From Nymphaea colorata (taxonomy: Eukaryota; Streptophyta; Magnoliopsida; Nymphaeales; Nymphaeaceae): a stretch of 64,000 nt of DNA. Every line of letters begins with the position of its first letter. Within the stretch, counting starts at the first letter, position 1. The position numbers were made by a program, and so were the translations under genes. Of this stretch, positions 59,701-64,000 are shown in pieces. The stretch lies in contig NC_045138.2 in NCBI RefSeq assembly GCF_008831285.2, positions 14,334,571-14,398,570 of the forward strand, read 5' to 3'. Below the pieces are notes generated by a model, which worked only from the letters and a program-made list of their open reading frames with translations, was not told the DNA's origin and ran no database searches.

Positions 59701-62270
59701 TAGCTGAAAAGAAATGATTGTCCTCAATCTTGGCCTAACAGAAGTTTGATGTTTGCTACGTGCACCATAATTATCTTACCCAGGCGTTGCCTTCATACAG
59801 TTCTTTCCTCATGATTTGCTCGCAATGCATCCATACAGTTTATGATAATCTACCTTAAACTAGTCACCTTGTTCTGAAGCAGCAGAGTAGAGAAGAAAAG
59901 CAAAACCTATGGCATGATTGAATTAAGAACAGGTCAGCAGAAGCTGATCCAATTACCAAGCGAACCAGTCACTCGGAACCTCCCAATATGAATATAAACA
60001 GTTTAATTTCTTGGCCTTCATAAGGCCAAAGTCAATCACATGCCAACATGCACTAAGGTGCAAAAAAAGATGGCCGGACTAGGAAAACTTGCATGATGCG
60101 TCCATTCAAATTAAACATGTTTCTCCTTCATTTGGAAATGAATGTGAGTTTAGTGGACATCCATTTCTGCAGTTAGTATGATGTGTCACACAGACACGGG
60201 AAACAGAAATTTGCATGAAGTTTCCAATCTAATTTCTACACAAAAGAGTTGTGAACCGGAATCAAAATCACGTAATTTTATGTGGAAAAAGATGTCAAAG
60301 AACATCTTTAAGAAGACAACAAATTAGTGGATGAGATCCTTTTGCGGTCAGTAGTTAAGACTTGTTAGTTCTTAAGTGGTTAGGAGTTGGTACTAATAAT
60401 ATATTGAAAAGACTAGGAGGCTAAACTACAGATAATCGGTTGAATATATCTTGTTCTCAGGGATCATGTACCACCAATAAACTATTTTCTTTAATTGGAT
60501 AAGTGGACTAAATATGACGATTGAGAAAAATGTGTTGTTTATAGACCAATTGAAATGACCATAGAATTTTGCTTTTCAATTCTGCTAATCCTTGATAATA
60601 TAACGATGCACAACAGATAAAGTAGCGGAAAGCACAGGTCAAATAGTCAGTGAGAGTTCTGTGATTGTTGTATACACCCAGCAGAAAGGAAGTTCAGCAG
60701 CAAGCGCACTTCTACCGTGAGGCATACAAATAAAGCAATATAAGCTGTATCTGTTCATGAAGACATTGGAATTACATGAATCGCCCAAAAATAATATAAT
60801 TCCTCGACCTTTGGCTGTTTGGCATGTGATTCATCATCTATTCTTAGGTGAATATACGAGTCCCCTGCATTTACAAAGACCAATTCTTTAACTTGTGACT
60901 CTGCTTAGTTTAACCAACCTTGGTGCTGAAATTGTTTGGGGAGTATCTGCATATACCTCTAAAACAAGAGGAGCAAATCCAGGAGCTGATTGAGAACTTA
61001 ACCTACCTAAGCGTCAACTGTGACCACGATTACTCAATATTACTAGCTTTTATCAGTGTCGATAAAAAAACCTTATACAGAAGCATGCGACAGATGCTAG
61101 GGAGGCATAGTAAGAAATCTCATGCACCAAGAAGTAAGAACCACAAGTTTTTTAAAATGTATGACAATAGCAAGATGGAGAATGAGCAACAGTCATCAAA
61201 TTTGTCAGCAACCAAGAAATTTTATCACGTAATATTGGACCATTTAAAGCATAACAGCCTCAACATGATGAAATCCTCCTATCGAGATCTATACTGTGTC
61301 CAATAATTTATCAGAGTGGAACTGAAAGAAGATAACAAAAATATACGAGGTGTAGTTAATAAATTAACAGCATAGTTCCCTTGGAGCAAAACAGATAAAT
61401 GCAATAGTCAAATTTTTCAAACCAAAAAGATAACCAAATCGTGTATGGGAGATGAACAAGGAAAGCACGAAACATAGATTCTTCTTTGGATCTCTTCACA
61501 TTCTGGACAAATGGTGGTTACTGGTAGCATATTATGTTTCAAGTAGATACATGGCTACAAGTCATTTAACTGACTCTAGCTGAAAGTTCAGCTAAAAGGG
61601 TCTATTTGGTGCACTATGAAAAATTTGCACAGACGCAACCATATGTAGAATGCTTGCAATACATAATTGCCCTGGACAAAGGTACGGTAGTTTGACCCAA
61701 ACAAAACATAAGTAAACCCTAGCAATTTCGTAGAAAACCTCCAAAATTAACAAAAGGTTGCAACATCATAAAAAAATGTGGAAATCAAAATGCTCCATGT
61801 CCTTCAATTGAACAAAATCCAGTCCCATTCAAAGCTTACATAATACAAGAATTGAAAGCATGTCAACTAAAAAAGACTCACATGTTAAGATCAAATCAAA
61901 AAAAATTGTGCATTTCCAAAAATTTAAAAAGAAGCACGAGATAAGTGAGCAATGAAATAGCAAGTCAGATCTTCTCGTAATTGTCTATCACGACCACCAC
62001 TTCCATTTTCAAGTCATATTTAGACTTAGCAACACTAAGGAAATAAAAATGTACACCTCAAAAGACATACAGAGGAACCAGACAACTCCACAAACATGCC
62101 AAATAGAGCCATGATTGTTTAGATTTACACTAGGAAAAAATGTGTTCAGAAATTCAATAGGGAGACAGAAAATTACAGATACCATGTAAGAGACTTCAAT
62201 AATTCCACATCTCAAAACTGTTAAGGAGAAACCATCCTCCAAGTTGCCCATTTCCTCTTCGCAAGCTCCA
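56730..62270. other. intergenic between the 204-aa gene and the YIP1 gene
   Basis: No supportable gene. The 3' UTR of the YIP1 gene should lie just below 62276. A C-rich tract occupies 59305-59395. A 128-codon plus-strand frame at 60920-61306 begins with TTG, has no early ATG and no recognised domain. Confidence 0.6.
59305..59395. repeat. C-rich low-complexity tract
   Basis: About 90 bp of almost only C and A, with several runs of four to thirteen C on the plus strand, in otherwise AT-rich DNA. The minus strand is G-run-rich and could fold as a G-quadruplex. Confidence 0.9.
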
Positions 62271-62275
62271 AGCAA

Positions 62276-63040
62276 TCAGAAAATGACCAACAGAGAGAAA
62301 AGCAGAAAGACCAAAAAACATGCATAACCCACCAACCCCCGATGCTCATCTCCATAAGAAGCCAACTCCACCAGGAGAACCGTACAAACTCTTGTTGACC
62401 AGATGACGAACACCGCAGCCATAACGTAAATGGCAACTCCCCTCTGTGGGACGAACAAAGAAAGGGCCGAGAACATGACCATGGGAAACATACAGTAACC
62501 CACCAAACTCAAACAACGATAGAGATCCAAAGTGCCATTTCGTCCAGCCAACATATTGAAGACTACATATATGAACAACGCGGCGACGGTAACCCATCCA
62601 AGAATTATACCGAAATGCAACTTGCCGGCAAGCAATTGGAACAGCCCGAAAGCCATGAGGAAGATGAAGGGGCCGGACAAATCAGCGTCCTCGTGCAGAT
62701 TCGGATTCACTCGGAAAGGATTGAGGATCGACAAGGACTTCTTCCAGATCAGGCGAGTGTTGATCCCCAGCTCCTCGAGGAGCGGAAGCTCGTCCTCGAA
62801 CGAACCCCCAATCCCGTACCCGCCAAAGATCGGCGGCGAGAAAGCAGTGGAAGAGGTCGAGGCAGAAGTCGCTCCGATGTCGAACTTCATGAACTGGAGG
62901 TTAGGGTTGGGGTTCGTTTGAGGCGTTGGAATCACCGGCTGGAACGGAGGCGCCTTCGTGGGCAGCCGACGTTGCTGGGACCCGGCGGTGCTGCCAGTCG
63001 GGAACACCACAGGAGGGATATTGAATTCCTTGGACGACAT
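62276..63040 (-). CDS. YIP1-family Golgi membrane protein (YIPF5/YIP5-like)
   Basis: Intronless, 254 aa, ATG at 63040, TGA at 62278-62276. Yip1-domain proteins sit in ER-Golgi and trans-Golgi membranes, bind Rab GTPases and partner Yif1-type proteins in vesicle traffic. The cytosolic N-terminus (1-80) is Pro/Gln/Ser-rich and poorly ordered, as usual. Then come FEDELPLLEELGIN (81-94) and ILNPFR (105-110), matching the YIPF5 group, and DLSGPF (120-125) at the start of the first helix. Five membrane segments can be seen at about 122-140, 143-165, 180-197, 202-222 and 234-254, with the conserved GYCMFPMV at 181-188. Length and end point are normal for the family, so the protein is complete. The opposite-strand ORFs of 129-148 codons are shadows. 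Confidence 0.93.
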   Translation of the reverse strand: MSSKEFNIPPVVFPTGSTAGSQQRRLPTKAPPFQPVIPTPQTNPNPNLQFMKFDIGATSASTSSTAFSPPIFGGYGIGGSFEDELPLLEELGINTRLIWKKSLSILNPFRVNPNLHEDADLSGPFIFLMAFGLFQLLAGKLHFGIILGWVTVAALFIYVVFNMLAGRNGTLDLYRCLSLVGYCMFPMVMFSALSLFVPQRGVAIYVMAAVFVIWSTRVCTVLLVELASYGDEHRGLVGYACFLVFLLFSLLVIF

Positions 63041-64000
63041 GATACAGAAACAGATGCGTGATCTACAGTTTCAGGGGATTCGAATTCCTCTTTCGCGGCA
63101 AACTGGGTACTGCTTTCGATCCCTCTTCTCTTCCGAGGTCAGAATCAAGATTGACGGCAGAGCCCACCGGCCTCCTTTGTTTCGTCCGACGGAAGATCGA
63201 ACAGAGGAAAGTTGGTCCTTCTTGGCTTCCCCAAGATCAAAGAGAATTAGGGCCTTCACACCTTCCACTATGTAGAGGATCAGAGAGTGCGCCTTTTCCT
63301 TCCTTCGGACAAAAGATCAGAAGAAAGATGAGCACTCGAGATCCCTTCACGCCGGGAAGATGAAAATGAAAGCAGGATTCAAACAGAGATCTGAAAACGA
63401 AGAGGAATTAGGGTTCCATTTGGCACCTTTTCTTCTCCTTTTCCCTCCTTTGCTCTACGCGGCCTTCCTGCTACCACCGTGTTTGGGGAACGTCGAAAAG
63501 CATGATTTGTCGTGTTAAACGAAACGCGAGGCTCGGGTACGGACCGGATTATTGTGGACCCGGAATTCGATGAGCCGATCTGATTTTCAAAATCGAAATA
63601 AAGGAAACGGGAGACTTACTTAACGAGCAAGGACTAGGAGAGAGCTGTTCAAGAAGAAATTATGGTTTAGATTTTAAAGAAAGATGGAGTCCGCAACAAT
63701 GTTATTGGAATGTCCTTTCAGTTGAATGAATTTCAGAAAGATTCAAGAAATCAGCCGAATTCAATTAGAATGGGGATTGTTTTTTAATCTGATAAAGCTA
63801 AAAAAATTTCTTTTCAATTGAAATCTCAAAGAAAAAATTTTAAACTATAAGAAATTTACTAAAAATTTCTAAAAGTAACAAAATTCCACAACCATGTGCC
63901 GCATGTCTCCATTAAATAGGATGGTGTGTAGAAGGATTTAGAATCAAAACTGTCCTGATTCAGAAATTCGAATGGGCAAATTCAGGCTGATTCGTGTTGA
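63041..64000. other. YIP1 upstream region and window edge
   Basis: The first about 450 bp are the likely leader and promoter of the YIP1 gene (GC-richer, with a telo-box). The plus-strand ORFs here are short and domain-free. The last 400 bp are AT-rich with no feature I can support. Confidence 0.5.
63408..63415 (-). promoter_or_regulatory. telo-box-like motif upstream of the YIP1 gene
   Basis: AACCCTAA on the minus strand, about 370 bp upstream of the start codon and in the gene's own orientation. Same motif class as that upstream of the PPR gene. Role inferred. Confidence 0.35.

Noticed and set aside
60920-61306. 128-codon plus-strand frame
   Set aside because: It starts with TTG, lacks an early ATG, lies in AT-rich intergenic DNA and has no recognisable domain.

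Overview
The window is nuclear DNA from a flowering plant. The reasons are spliced genes with GT-AG introns, plant-only families (a P-class PPR protein, a WIP-type C2H2 zinc finger, a TFL1/CEN-type PEBP protein), AT-rich intergenic DNA full of (TA)n and (GA/CT)n microsatellites, and telo-box motifs upstream of housekeeping genes. I cannot name the species. The TFL1-like protein resembles CEN/TFL1 proteins across angiosperms and does not settle the lineage. There are no operons, CRISPR arrays or prokaryotic features.

Layout. (1) 1-3.5 kb: repeat-rich intergenic DNA. (2) 3.5-7.03 kb, minus: a four-exon membrane-anchored alpha/beta hydrolase (346 aa). (3) 7.0-11.8 kb: intergenic, with one exon-like stretch (8832-8954) and gene-like debris (10.4-11.0 kb). 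(4) 11.8-13.98 kb, minus: an intronless 726-aa P-class PPR protein with about 17 repeats. (5) 14.0-19.3 kb: intergenic. (6) 19.31-20.49 kb, plus: a complete four-exon TFL1/CEN-type gene (173 aa) with GA tracts on both sides and a duplicated 3' flank. (7) 20.8-37.9 kb: about 17 kb without a confident gene, holding microsatellites, short duplications, copies of an AT-rich repeat family and one possible potato-inhibitor-I-like exon. (8) 37.95-40.39 kb, plus: a two-exon WIP zinc-finger gene (352 aa). (9) 40.4-55.9 kb: about 15 kb without a confident gene. (10) 55.94-56.55 kb, minus: an intronless 204-aa protein of unknown family. (11) 56.6-62.2 kb: intergenic, with a strong C-rich tract at 59.3 kb. 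(12) 62.28-63.04 kb, minus: an intronless YIP1/YIPF5-type Golgi membrane protein (254 aa).

The genes are functionally unrelated neighbours, as is normal in plants: lipid/ester hydrolysis, organelle RNA processing, flowering and meristem control, developmental transcription, one unknown, and vesicle traffic. The two developmental regulators (TFL1-like and WIP) border the two longest gene-free stretches, which suits genes with extended cis-regulatory DNA. I found no clearly novel biological system. The items most worth checking are the duplicated TFL1 3' flank, the readable PPR code, the 204-aa orphan, the cryptic exons and the dispersed repeat families.
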